Source: Thiodiazotropha sp040506705 (lineage in GTDB: Bacteria > Pseudomonadota > Gammaproteobacteria > Chromatiales > Chromatiaceae). From it: a stretch of DNA of 64,000 bases. Shown piece after piece: positions 1 through 8,906 of this stretch. The notes under the pieces were generated by a model. That model searched no databases and was not told the DNA's origin. It worked only from the letters and a program-made list of their open reading frames with translations. Each line of letters begins with the position of its first letter. The first letter of the stretch is position 1. A program made the position numbers and the translations under genes. Where the stretch lies: positions 1-64,000 of the forward strand of contig JBEVWG010000019.1 of NCBI GenBank assembly GCA_040506705.1, given 5' to 3'.

Positions 1-263
1 CTCTCATAATGATGGAGTAGCTCCCAGTTGTGCAGAAGCAGCTTTCTGGGATGCACATAAAACTGTGGCCAATAATACTTGACCACTACACAAACCTTTC
101 ATTTCTGTGTAGACAGATCAGTCTGCATATATTTCATATCTCGTACTCAATTGCTTCTGACTGGCAACAATGCACTGGCTATGAAAATAGTATTGCCCGC
201 TCTCAATCCAGTGAAAATGGTGATGATTCAGTTATTACACAACTATTCTAAACAGTGATAAAT

Positions 264-1940
264 ATGAGATATTCGAACTCTCTCTCTTTGCTATTGATAG
301 TATTAACTTCCATTTGGCATCCCTGCCTCAGCTTCGCTACTGAGACGCCTTCCGGTTGGAGCTATAACGTTGATAGTGAGAAAAAAACAGTTATTTTCAG
401 GCCGACTCAATCAAATTCAGAAATCGATATACTCGTAAAGTTCTACCCAGCTGTTCCACTTAACAATAAAGGCGTGGATGGTTGGCTTCGTAGCAAGCTC
501 TACTCCAGCAGAGCCCCCAAAGGCAGCTGGAAGAGTGAGGAGCATGTGGTTCGTGATACTGCCAATTTTGCTCACGGACATCGCACATTCACCAATCCAG
601 ATGGCACTACAGGTTTAGTGATGGCACATGTGTTTAGCGCCGATCGTCAATTTGTCCGCTTGGGAATCATGCTGCTTACCCAGAATGATAAAAATAATGC
701 CTACCTGGACCAGGCCACAGAGATTCTGGGTAACCTTGTAGAGCTCGAAAAAGCATCTGCCATAAAAGAAGAGCGAGGCATTGACATGGAATCCCCACCG
801 CCGAAGGTCAAAAGCATCAAGGCAGGTGGCCCAATAAAACTTGGCCGTTATATTGGCTCAAGGACAAAGAACGGCAAGAGTATGGCACGCTATGAGATCA
901 TGCTCTATGAAAACGGAGAATATGAATTTCTTGATGCCTATCAAAAGAAAAAACGCAAGCAAAAAAAAGGTCACTACGTCTACTCGCAGCTGACAGGCAG
1001 GTTAAACATTCGCGGCGATTTTTATAACAGTACTATCTACCCGAAAAGTGATTTCTGTGTTTATGGCGTACATAGAAGTACAGGAAAAGAGACAATCTAC
1101 GCCCGCAGTGACGATGACAAATATCGCCTGACCTGGGTAAACCCGCCAGATCGACTCTCACCCAGCGCCCGGGAGGAAGCTGAAAATGCGGCCGAGGCAG
1201 AAGCCAAGCGATACAAATATGTTACCAATCCTGGTGATGGCCTTTCACAAGATGATATAGAAGCCATTATCTACACCTTCGACCTCTATTATGGCTATGG
1301 CGCTATGCAACAGCGCCACGAGGCCTATCTACTGACAAAGGATGGACGGGTGATGGACGGCATTCCTGTTGCCCCCAACAGTCTGGATGTTGGCCAGTCC
1401 CGCAGTCGTGAGCCTGACCGCTGGGGCTGGTGGAAATATGATGGTAAAAAGTATCGTTTTGCCTGGCCTGCTGACAGGAATCAGTTCAAACTCCCCAGGG
1501 GTACTCAAATGGTGGCAAAGCCTGTTCCCAAGGGTACGAAACTGGATGGCACATGGGGAAGTACCTCATCTTCAACGAGCCTCGACTTTTCCAGCACCTC
1601 ATTTTGGGGCGTCACCCTGGACAAGCAGGGTCGCTTCAAAAAGTACCGTAGTAGCATGATGCAGGGCGGTGGAGAGATAACAGGTGGTGGAGGCCCAATG
1701 GTTACCAGCATCTCAAATGATGAAGGTTCGGCGACATCTGTTATCGGTTCGAACGTGGGAGGGGGTAGTAGTAGAAAAAACAAAGGATCTGCAAGTCATC
1801 GAATGGGTAGCTACGAATTCGATGGTTACAACCTGACCTTGAGATACGACAATGGACGGGTCAAACATCTTGCCACTTTTACTACCGGGGATAACTATAG
1901 TTCCATCTGGTTTGAAAATGGCGATCTAAATCGGAAATGA
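264..1940 (+). CDS. secreted protein of unknown function
   Basis: This 558-residue protein is not one I recognise. Its first 25-30 residues have a short basic start, a Leu/Ile/Val-rich core and an Ala-containing end (LSFATE), which looks like a Sec signal peptide, so it is probably periplasmic or exported. Residues of about 230-240 form a Lys-rich stretch, and residues about 485-510 are rich in Gly and Ser, a likely linker before a final beta-rich segment. I chose the ATG at 264; a GTG at 255 in the same frame adds three residues, and neither has a clear ribosome binding site. The gene stands alone, and the hairpin array begins about 10 bp after its stop. The reading frame is long and intact, so the gene is real; its function is open. 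Confidence 0.75.
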   Translation: MRYSNSLSLLLIVLTSIWHPCLSFATETPSGWSYNVDSEKKTVIFRPTQSNSEIDILVKFYPAVPLNNKGVDGWLRSKLYSSRAPKGSWKSEEHVVRDTANFAHGHRTFTNPDGTTGLVMAHVFSADRQFVRLGIMLLTQNDKNNAYLDQATEILGNLVELEKASAIKEERGIDMESPPPKVKSIKAGGPIKLGRYIGSRTKNGKSMARYEIMLYENGEYEFLDAYQKKKRKQKKGHYVYSQLTGRLNIRGDFYNSTIYPKSDFCVYGVHRSTGKETIYARSDDDKYRLTWVNPPDRLSPSAREEAENAAEAEAKRYKYVTNPGDGLSQDDIEAIIYTFDLYYGYGAMQQRHEAYLLTKDGRVMDGIPVAPNSLDVGQSRSREPDRWGWWKYDGKKYRFAWPADRNQFKLPRGTQMVAKPVPKGTKLDGTWGSTSSSTSLDFSSTSFWGVTLDKQGRFKKYRSSMMQGGGEITGGGGPMVTSISNDEGSATSVIGSNVGGGSSRKNKGSASHRMGSYEFDGYNLTLRYDNGRVKHLATFTTGDNYSSIWFENGDLNRK

Positions 1941-2665
1941 GTTTTTTTATGAACCACGGAAAACACTGAAACACACTGAATAATTTTTTCTTTATTTTCC
2001 GTGCATTCAGTGTTTTCCGTGGTTAAAACAATAAACATGGACAATAAAAATCATAGTCAACCACGGATAGCACTGAAACACACGGAATAAGTTATTCTTT
2101 ATTTTCCGTGTATTCAGTGTTTTCCGTGGTTAAACAAAGATGGGAATTAAAAATTCTAAACAACCACGGACAGCACTGAAACACACGGAATGATTTATTC
2201 TTTAATTTCTAGGTATTCGTCGTTTTCTGTGGTTAAACAATAAACATGGGCAATAAAAATCATAATCGATCACGGATAGTACAGAAAGATACGGAACAAT
2301 TGATTTTTTAATTTCCGTGTATTCAGTGTTTTCCGTGGTTAAACAATGATGGGAATTAAAAATTCTAAATAACCACGGACAGCACTGAAACACACGGAAT
2401 GATTTATTCTTTAATTTCTAGGTATTCATCGTTTTCTGTGGTTAAACAATAAACATGGGCAATAAAAATCATAATCGATCACGGATAGCACAGAAAGATA
2501 CGGAACAATTGATTTTTAATTTCCGTGTATTCAGTGTTTTCCGTGGTTAAACAATAAAGATGGGAATTAAAAATACTAAACAACCACGGATAGCACAGAA
2601 ACACACGGAATAATCTCTTCTTTATTTTCCATGTTCTCAGTATTCTCCGTGGTTGAACAATAAAT

Positions 2666-2719
2666 ATGGGTAATCACAATTCTAATCATTCTCGGGAAAA
2701 TACTTTAGGTACAAAATGA
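2666..2719 (+). CDS. leader mini-ORF overlapping the GxxExxY start
   Basis: A 17-codon frame (MGNHNSNHSRENTLGTK) starts in the repeat spacer and its TGA stop overlaps the ATG of the GxxExxY gene as ATGA. It is a variant of the mini-ORF found at the same place in most repeat units (for example MDNKNHNQPRIALKHTE). No clear ribosome binding site precedes it. It may be a translated leader that couples to the nuclease gene, or chance; the overlap geometry is visible, translation is inference. Confidence 0.3.
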   Translation: MGNHNSNHSRENTLGTK

Positions 2720-3093
2720 GTCGTTTGATTTTTGAAGAGAAGACCTTTGCCATACGCGGCGCTGTATTCGAAGTATATCGCGAGATGGGTTCCGGCTTCT
2801 TGGAGCAGGTATATCAAGAATGTCTTGATCACGAGCTAACCTCAAGAGGCATCCCGTTTATGTCAAGGCCGGCATTGAAGTTGAACTATAAAGATGAACG
2901 GTTACATCAGACTTATATACCCGATTTAATCTGCTACAAACAGATCATTGTTGAATTGAAAGCAGTCAAAAACATCGCCCCAGAACACAAGGCACAGGTA
3001 TTGAATTATTTAAAGGCGACGAACCTGAAACTTGGCCTTCTAGTCAACTTCGGTAGTCACCCGAAGGCACAGATTGAAAGACTTATTTTATAA
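2716..3093 (+). CDS. GxxExxY family protein (PD-(D/E)XK nuclease-like)
   Basis: This 125-residue protein matches the GxxExxY family. The name-giving motif is present as GFLEQVY near residue 28, and IPDL followed by VELKAV near residues 69-83 supplies the Asp and Glu-x-Lys of a PD-(D/E)XK nuclease fold. The usual C-terminal pattern is kept (HKAQVLNYLKAT, then LLVNFG). The length is normal for the family and no residue of the motif is missing. The gene fills a roughly 410-bp insertion between repeat units 7 and 8 of the hairpin array, and its start overlaps a repeat-derived mini-ORF. Biochemical activity of the family is not established to my knowledge; nuclease function is inferred from the motif. 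Its placement suggests it acts on, or is spread with, the flanking repeats. Confidence 0.9.
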   Translation: MSRLIFEEKTFAIRGAVFEVYREMGSGFLEQVYQECLDHELTSRGIPFMSRPALKLNYKDERLHQTYIPDLICYKQIIVELKAVKNIAPEHKAQVLNYLKATNLKLGLLVNFGSHPKAQIERLIL

Positions 3094-3829
3094 ATTAGGG
3101 TTCGCACAGAAAGACACGGAATAATTTATTCTATATTTTCCATGTATTTATTGTTTTCAGTGGTTAAACAATAAACATGGGCAATAAAAATCATAATCAA
3201 CCACGGATAACACTGAAACACACGGAATAATTTCTTCTTTATTTTCCGTGTATTCAGTGCTTTCCGTGGTTAAAACAATAAACATGGACAATAAAAATCC
3301 TAATCAACCACGGATAGCACTGAAACACACGGAATAATTTCTTCTTTATTTTCCGTGTATTCAGTGTTTTCCGTGGTTAAAACCATAAACATGGACAATC
3401 AAAATTATAATCAACCACGGATAGCACTGAAACACACGGAATAATTTCTTCTTTATTTTCCGTGTATTCAGTGTTTTCCGTGGTTAAAACAATAAACATG
3501 GACAATAAAAATCATAATCAACCACGGATAGCACTAAAACACACGGAATAAGTTATTCTTTATTTTCCGTGTGTTCAGTGTTTTCCGTGGTTAAAACAAT
3601 AAACATGGACAATAAAAATCATAATCAAACACGGATAACACTGAAACACACGGAATAAGTTATTCTTTATTTTCCGTGTGTTCAGTGTTTTCCGTGGTTA
3701 AAACAATAAACATGGACAATAAAAATCATAATCAACCACGGATAGCACTGAAACACACGGAATAAGTTATTCTTTATTTTCTGTGTATTCAGTGCTTTCC
3801 GTGGTTATAGAGTTAATGCAGGCCTATCT

Positions 3830-3864
3830 TGTGCCGGCAAACTTGAACTAAGAGTGCCGGTACA
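3830..3864 (-). terminator. stem-loop after acnB
   Basis: TGTGCCGGCA and TGCCGGTACA pair at 9 of 10 positions across a 15-base loop, beginning 9 bp past the acnB stop. There is no clear U tract, so it is a possible weak terminator or mRNA 3' end stabiliser. Confidence 0.4.
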
Positions 3865-3872
3865 GACCACGC

Positions 3873-6455
3873 TCAAACAGCCAGCTTATCCGCTATCTCC
3901 TGACCTCTTTTTGCCGACTCCACATAATCGCTCATCGTATCGAAACTGAGATACTTATAGATTTCAGGCGCCATGGAATCGATCTTACTGGCGTAGGCCA
4001 TGTACTCTTCCATTGTTGGCAACTTACCCATGATCGCAGCAACTGCTGCCAGTTCGGCAGATGAGAGATAGACATCTGCACCACTACCAAGACGGTTCGG
4101 GAAGTTTCTGGTTGAGGTGGAGACTGCGGTTGAGCCTGCTGCGATTCTTGCCTGGTTACCCATGCAGAGTGAACAGCCTGGCATCTCTGTCCGTGCGCCA
4201 GCCCCGGCGTAGACATTATAGATACCCTCCTCCATCAGTTGAGCTTCGTCCATCTTGGTGGGGGGTGCCAGCCATAGACGGGTTGGAATGCTCTCTCCGG
4301 AGGCCTCAAGCAGTTTGGCGGTTGCCCTGAAGTGGCCGATGTTGGTCATACAGGAACCGATGAAGACCTCGTCGATCTTAGTGCCCTGGACATCTGAGAG
4401 GGTTTTCACATCGTCCGGATCATTCGGACAGGCAAGCAATGGCTCTTTGATCTGAGACATATCGATTTCGATGACCTCAGCATACTCAGCATCTGCGTCA
4501 GCGCGCATCAGGGTTGGATTCTCCAGCCACGCTTCCATAGCACGGGCGCGTCGTTCCAAAGTGCGAGCGTCACCATATCCGTTGTCCATCATCCAGCGCA
4601 GCATAGTGATGTTTGAACGTAGATATTCAGCCACAGACTCTTCAGAGAGTTCTATGGTACAGCCGCCGGCTGAACGCTCAGCCGAAGCGTCAGAGAGCTC
4701 GAAGGCCTGTTCTACTGTCAGGTCAGGCAACCCCTGAATCTCAAGAATACGACCGTTATAGACATTTTTCTTACCCTGCTTCTCCACTGTCAGCAGACCC
4801 CGCTGGATTGCGGCATACGGGATGGCATTGACCAGGTCGCGCAAGGTGATGCCTGGCTGCATCTCACCGGTAAATTTCACCTGTACAGACTCTGGCATAT
4901 CGAGGGGAATCACACCCAAAGCGGCACCAAAGGCGACCAGACCGGAACCGGCCGGGAAGGAGATACCCAGTGGAAATCTGGTGTGGGAATCACCGCCGGT
5001 ACCCACCTGGTCTGGGAGCAACATACGGTTAAGCCAGGAGTGGATAATGCCGTCACCAGGACGTAGAGAGACACCGCCACGGTTCTGGATAAAATCAGGT
5101 AGGGTGTGTTGAGTATTGATGTCCACCGGCTTGGGGTAGGCTGCGGTGTGGCAGAAAGACTGCATTACCAGATCGGCACTGAAACCGAGGCAAGCCAGCT
5201 CTTTCAGCTCGTCACGAGTCATGGGGCCGGTGGTGTCCTGTGAACCTACGGTGCTCATGCGGGGTTCGCAATAGGTACCAGGACGGATACCGTCGACACC
5301 ACAGGCTTTGCCGACAATCTTCTGTGCAAGGGTAAATCCTTTACTGGAGTTCTCCGGGTCTTTAGGACGGCGGAATATATCGGTCGGGCCCAATCCCAGA
5401 GCCTCGCGCGCTCGCTCGGTGAGTGAGCGACCGATAATCAGAGGAATACGTCCACCAGCCTTCACCTCATCCAGTATGACGTCGGTCTTGAGGCTGAACT
5501 CTGAGAGCAGTTCACCTGACTCTGTCTCAATTTTACCTTCATAGGGCTTGAGTACGATGACGTCACCCATGTTGAGCTGTTCCACCGGACACTCAATCGG
5601 GAGTGCGCCAGAGTCCTCCACTGTATTAAAGAAGATGGGTGCAATCTTACCACCCAGTACTACGCCACCCTGTCGCTTGTTAGGTACGAATGGGATATCA
5701 ACGCCGGTGGTCCAGAGAACTGAGTTGGTCGCCGATTTACGTGAGGAGCCAGTACCTACAACATCACCCACATAGGCCACCATATGGCCCTTCTCTTTCA
5801 GCTCGTTGATCTGGGGAATAGCATCATGGATGCCTTCACGCTCATTTTTAAGCATTGCCAGAGCATGCAACGGAATATCAGGTCGCGACCAGGCATCCTG
5901 GGCTGGAGAGAGGTCATCGGTATTGGTCTCGCCGGTAACTTTGAAAACAGTCAGCTTGATCTCTTCAGCTACAGCGGGCTTACGTTTGAACCATTCGGCA
6001 TCTGCCCAGGATTGCATTACCGCTTTTGCTGTGGCGCTACCTGCATCCGCCTTCTCCTTTACATCATGGAAGGCATCAAACATCAGCAGGGTAAACTTCA
6101 ACTGTTCCGCAGCCAGCTCACCCAACTCACTATCATCCATCAAACCGATCAGGGGTTGAATGTTGTAGCCACCCAACATGGTGCCAAGCAGTTCTACTGC
6201 CTTGGTCTTATCTACCAATGGACTATCAGCCTCGCCATTAGCTACTGCGGCGAGGAAACCTGCCTTTACGTAGGCAGCATCATCTACACCAGGGGGTACT
6301 CGATTGGTCAGAAGGTCGAGTAAGGTCTCCTCCTCACCGGCTGGTGGATTTTTGAGCAGTTCCACCAGATCGGTGACCTGCTGAGCATCCAGCGGCAGTG
6401 GGGGAATACCCTGTTTAGCGCGTTCTTCGACGTGGTGACGATAAGTTTCGAGCAT
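3873..6455 (-). CDS. acnB: aconitate hydratase B
   Basis: AcnB interconverts citrate and isocitrate in the TCA cycle in the cytoplasm, using a [4Fe-4S] cluster. The 860-residue product has the bacterial AcnB layout with the N-terminal HEAT-like domain (starting MLETYRHHVEERAKQG, with the family stretch LLKNPPAGEEE), the swivel domain and the catalytic domains. Cluster cysteines are visible in GSCMTN (about residue 702) and GCSLCMGNQ (about 761 and 764). Length agrees with the roughly 865 residues of the E. coli enzyme. I chose the ATG at 6455 because AGGAGA lies just upstream and the product then starts like known AcnB; an upstream in-frame extension of 37 residues is not supported. It is divergent from a LysR-type regulator that may control it. 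Confidence 0.97.
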   Translation of the reverse strand: MLETYRHHVEERAKQGIPPLPLDAQQVTDLVELLKNPPAGEEETLLDLLTNRVPPGVDDAAYVKAGFLAAVANGEADSPLVDKTKAVELLGTMLGGYNIQPLIGLMDDSELGELAAEQLKFTLLMFDAFHDVKEKADAGSATAKAVMQSWADAEWFKRKPAVAEEIKLTVFKVTGETNTDDLSPAQDAWSRPDIPLHALAMLKNEREGIHDAIPQINELKEKGHMVAYVGDVVGTGSSRKSATNSVLWTTGVDIPFVPNKRQGGVVLGGKIAPIFFNTVEDSGALPIECPVEQLNMGDVIVLKPYEGKIETESGELLSEFSLKTDVILDEVKAGGRIPLIIGRSLTERAREALGLGPTDIFRRPKDPENSSKGFTLAQKIVGKACGVDGIRPGTYCEPRMSTVGSQDTTGPMTRDELKELACLGFSADLVMQSFCHTAAYPKPVDINTQHTLPDFIQNRGGVSLRPGDGIIHSWLNRMLLPDQVGTGGDSHTRFPLGISFPAGSGLVAFGAALGVIPLDMPESVQVKFTGEMQPGITLRDLVNAIPYAAIQRGLLTVEKQGKKNVYNGRILEIQGLPDLTVEQAFELSDASAERSAGGCTIELSEESVAEYLRSNITMLRWMMDNGYGDARTLERRARAMEAWLENPTLMRADADAEYAEVIEIDMSQIKEPLLACPNDPDDVKTLSDVQGTKIDEVFIGSCMTNIGHFRATAKLLEASGESIPTRLWLAPPTKMDEAQLMEEGIYNVYAGAGARTEMPGCSLCMGNQARIAAGSTAVSTSTRNFPNRLGSGADVYLSSAELAAVAAIMGKLPTMEEYMAYASKIDSMAPEIYKYLSFDTMSDYVESAKRGQEIADKLAV

Positions 6456-6629
6456 GCTGACTCTCCTGTGTTCGATGATAAGCGAGTAACTCGACTCACT
6501 CTCCGATACCGAGCTTATTTGAAGTAGTACGAAATATGTCAGGCAAGATAACAGACCATTTAACATACGTATAATTGATTGTTCGCATGTATTATATAAT
6601 TTTTTTGCATGTTAATATCTCTAACCATT

Positions 6630-7535
6630 ATGGACCTACAACTCCTACGCTCATTGATTGCAGTGTCAGACACCGGCTCAATCACCGAAGCTGCCGACCA
6701 TATCGGCCTCACTCAACCCGCCCTCTCCCGTCGACTTCAGCAGCTGGAAGAGCACTTAGGTGCTGAACTGTTGTCACGCAGTCGCAAAGGCGCTCAGTTG
6801 ACTGAAATTGGTCGTCTGGTTGAGAGTGAGGCACGCATCCTGATCGACCGCTATGACCATATGCGTGAGCAGGTGCGGGCTCATCAGGGACTTGAAGGTG
6901 GCACGGTACGCATCGGTGGTGGCGCCACAGCTGTCTCCTTCCTTCTGCCCAAGGCAATTGCAGCATTTCAGCGCCCACACCCTGCAGTTAAGTTTCAACT
7001 GAAAGAGGCTGGCAGTAATGAGGTCGCAGAAGATGTATTGAACGGTCGCTTGGAGTTGGGACTGGTCACCATGCCGGTTAAGAACAGAGACCTTACTGTC
7101 TGGCCGCTATTGACTGACCGCATTGTCCTGGTGGGTCCACGACGTCATCCCCTGGTGTGCAAAGGTCGTATAACCGCGAAGGACCTGGCTGATACTTCGT
7201 TTGTTGGTTTTGAGGCAGATACAGCGGTTCGGCAGATCATTGATGCCACCCTGCGTGATGCCGGTGTGGCTATGAATGTTGTTATGGAGCTACGATCGAT
7301 CCCAGCCATTCTGCGCATGGTGGCAACCACGGGCAATCTAGCCTTTGTCAGTCAACTTGGCGTGGACAGTTTGGAGGATGTGGCAGAGATTGCGGTTAAA
7401 GACCTGAAGATCGAGCGAGAACTGGCAGTCATTGCCCGACGAGGCACTTCGCTTTCCCCTGCTGCACACGCCTTCTCCAGCTTGTTGAGGGAAGTTGTGA
7501 CCAGTAGCCAGTCCAAGCTGGAGCATAGCCTGTAG
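6630..7535 (+). CDS. LysR-family transcriptional regulator
   Basis: A 301-residue LysR-type regulator. The N-terminal winged helix-turn-helix is clear (TGSITEAADHIGLTQPALSRRLQQLEE is spread over residues about 15-41), followed by the effector-binding domain of the periplasmic-binding-protein type. The start at 6630 gives the usual MDLxxLR opening; an ATG at 6609 would add seven residues, and no ribosome binding site decides between them. It is transcribed away from acnB across an AT-rich gap of about 170 bp, the classic arrangement for a LysR regulator and its target. That it regulates acnB is inference; the effector cannot be read from the sequence. Confidence 0.9.
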   Translation: MDLQLLRSLIAVSDTGSITEAADHIGLTQPALSRRLQQLEEHLGAELLSRSRKGAQLTEIGRLVESEARILIDRYDHMREQVRAHQGLEGGTVRIGGGATAVSFLLPKAIAAFQRPHPAVKFQLKEAGSNEVAEDVLNGRLELGLVTMPVKNRDLTVWPLLTDRIVLVGPRRHPLVCKGRITAKDLADTSFVGFEADTAVRQIIDATLRDAGVAMNVVMELRSIPAILRMVATTGNLAFVSQLGVDSLEDVAEIAVKDLKIERELAVIARRGTSLSPAAHAFSSLLREVVTSSQSKLEHSL

Positions 7536-7799
7536 AGCCAATTGTGCACTCGACATAGCTAATTATTTGGGAAACAGCATAAAGCCCGAACAATATAGTA
7601 TTGAACAATATCCATCCTGTAGATCCACAAAAGCCAGCTATGCTGTTAATCAGGGTGTTAGAGGGAGTAGTCTGCTAATTTGCGATTATCTAGCGCCTAT
7701 TGGTGTGGCACGCCGCACTTTGCCTGCTTCACAAACATCCTGGTGAAAATCGGCATTTGTAAAGCAGTAAATTATCTGGATTAGATGAAGGAGATAGAT

Positions 7800-8027
7800 A
7801 TGAAGAGCATGAGCTGCAGACAACTGGGTGGTGCTTGTGACAAAGAATTCAGAGCAAACTCCTTTGAGGACATTGCAGAGATGAGTAAACAGCACGGCAT
7901 GGAGATGTTTCAATTGAAGGATCAGGCTCACTTGGAAGCGATGAGTGTGATGCAACAGCTTATGCAGGATCCAAAAGCAATGACTGCCTGGTTTGAAAAC
8001 AGAAGAAAAGAGTTTGATGATTTGTAA
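7800..8027 (+). CDS. DUF1059 family small protein
   Basis: A 75-residue protein of the DUF1059 family, recognised by the opening MKSMSCRQLGGACDKEF and the conserved block FEDIAEMSKQHGMEM. The function of the family is not established. The start at 7800 is preceded by AAGGAG at ideal spacing; an ATG at 7785 in the same frame lies before that site and is not preferred. It is a stand-alone gene after the LysR regulator. The sequence around its stop codon and 3' flank recurs in degenerate form at two distant intergenic places (about 28160-28235 and 32700-32780). Confidence 0.85.
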   Translation: MKSMSCRQLGGACDKEFRANSFEDIAEMSKQHGMEMFQLKDQAHLEAMSVMQQLMQDPKAMTAWFENRRKEFDDL

Positions 8028-8237
8028 TTTTTCTGCCCCTAACCCTCTGCTCCGTTATGCTTTTTCATGTCTGAACTCTCAATCGGCAAGAGAAACCAAC
8101 AACGATTATCTCGTTAACATAACATTCATCGAAGTTAATAGGACATATAGAATTGCTTCGTCTATATGATATATTAATCTTCAAATCAAAAGAGTAGTAA
8201 CTGATTACACACAGAGCATAATATTAATCGAAAACCC

Positions 8238-8600
8238 ATGAATCTATACATATACATTGATGGTTCCGACCTGGAAGAAATAGCTGATGCTATTTCATCT
8301 TCTATTAGTGATTGGCTCAGTCAATCGAAAGCTCATGCCAAGCTGATAAATCAGGTAGGAGAGCAAGATATTGACCTTCCAGATCAGCGTCTTGGGATTA
8401 ACCTCAAAATATCCAAAGGCAGAGAGCTAAAAGAACCTTTAAACCTCCTCTATGGACTTGCAAAAGAGCATAAGCGAGATTTTGTCCTGGGAATTGTTAA
8501 CATCGAAACCGATCTCAGAGAAGATATCTGTTACTTCGGAAATGAAGAGGGCAAGCCTGATTTCTATGAAATCAGTAGCTATCTTGGGGTGAAGGTTTAG
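8238..8600 (+). CDS. hypothetical protein
   Basis: A 120-residue protein I do not recognise. It is acidic, without signal peptide or membrane segment, and looks like a small cytoplasmic alpha/beta protein (MNLYIYIDGSDLEEIADAIS, with a later strand FVLGIVNI). There is no convincing ribosome binding site before the ATG. It lies in an AT-rich stretch with broken genes and an IS66 remnant, so it may belong to a small accessory region, perhaps as an immunity-like or orphan protein. That role is only a guess from the setting. Confidence 0.55.
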   Translation: MNLYIYIDGSDLEEIADAISSSISDWLSQSKAHAKLINQVGEQDIDLPDQRLGINLKISKGRELKEPLNLLYGLAKEHKRDFVLGIVNIETDLREDICYFGNEEGKPDFYEISSYLGVKV

Positions 8601-8649
8601 TAGTAATTATGGTAGCTCTTAAAGTTTAACCCTACGTAGTAAAATAGTG

Positions 8650-8898
8650 ATGCGCATTACGCTTATAAGACATGGAAAGCCGGCGTTTGAGCTTAGAGGA
8701 AATGTCCCAGCCAAGGCGTTAAAAGAGATCGCCAAGTCATACGATCTATCGGGAATAGTAGGCACTCCTCCAAAAGAGGCAATTTCTGCCGTGAAGGGGA
8801 ATCACTTCATCGCTAAAGAGTTGCGAAAAAAAGGTTGGTTTGGCCCATCAAAACCATTTAAAGGATATTGGGGGTATACAATTTATGAACAGCACTGA
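8650..8898 (+). pseudogene. truncated histidine-phosphatase-like fragment
   Basis: The first 50 or so residues look like the start of a histidine phosphatase (phosphoglycerate-mutase-like) protein: MRITLIRHGKPAF contains the RHG catalytic motif. The protein then stops after only 82 residues, where the family normally runs to about 180 or more, and the last 28 residues (from AKELRKKGW) do not look like the family. The second catalytic His region is absent. I read this as the front of one gene joined by deletion to the tail of another. It lies directly before an IS66 remnant, which could have caused the rearrangement. A short functional protein is possible but less likely. Confidence 0.5.
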
Positions 8899-8906
8899 AC
8901 CTGCGA

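Larger units (their letters stand above)
1952..3806. repeat. array of 14 hairpin repeats, 107-bp period, interrupted by a GxxExxY gene
   Basis: Fourteen related units occur, each a roughly 73-bp imperfect inverted repeat followed by a roughly 34-bp AT-rich spacer. Unit starts are near 1952, 2059, 2162, 2268, 2371, 2477, 2582, 3099 (degenerate), 3199, 3306, 3413, 3520, 3627 and 3734, so the period is 107 bp with little drift. The left arm begins AACCACGGATAGCACTGAAA and the right arm ends TCAGTGTTTTCCGTGGTT; the arms pair almost completely across a T-rich loop. Each arm repeats a CAC(G/T)GAA motif three times at 9-10 bp. The spacer is conserved as well as the hairpin, so this is neither a CRISPR array nor unique spacers. 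Units 9-14 are nearly identical to each other; units 2-7 are more diverged and fall into two alternating subtypes, which suggests duplication of pairs. Confidence 0.93.

Noticed and set aside
30..251. Open frame of 73 codons at the left edge
   Set aside because: No ribosome site, no recognisable family and unusual composition.
2202..2393. Minus-strand frame across repeat units
   Set aside because: It only reads through the hairpin repeats in one frame (TENTEYTE-like), with no independent support.
1952..3806. CRISPR array
   Set aside because: Both the hairpin and the spacer are conserved between units, the period is 107 bp, and no cas gene is near.
1952..3806. Integron attC sites with a gene cassette
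   Set aside because: Repeats are regular tandem units without attC core sites, and no integrase gene is present.
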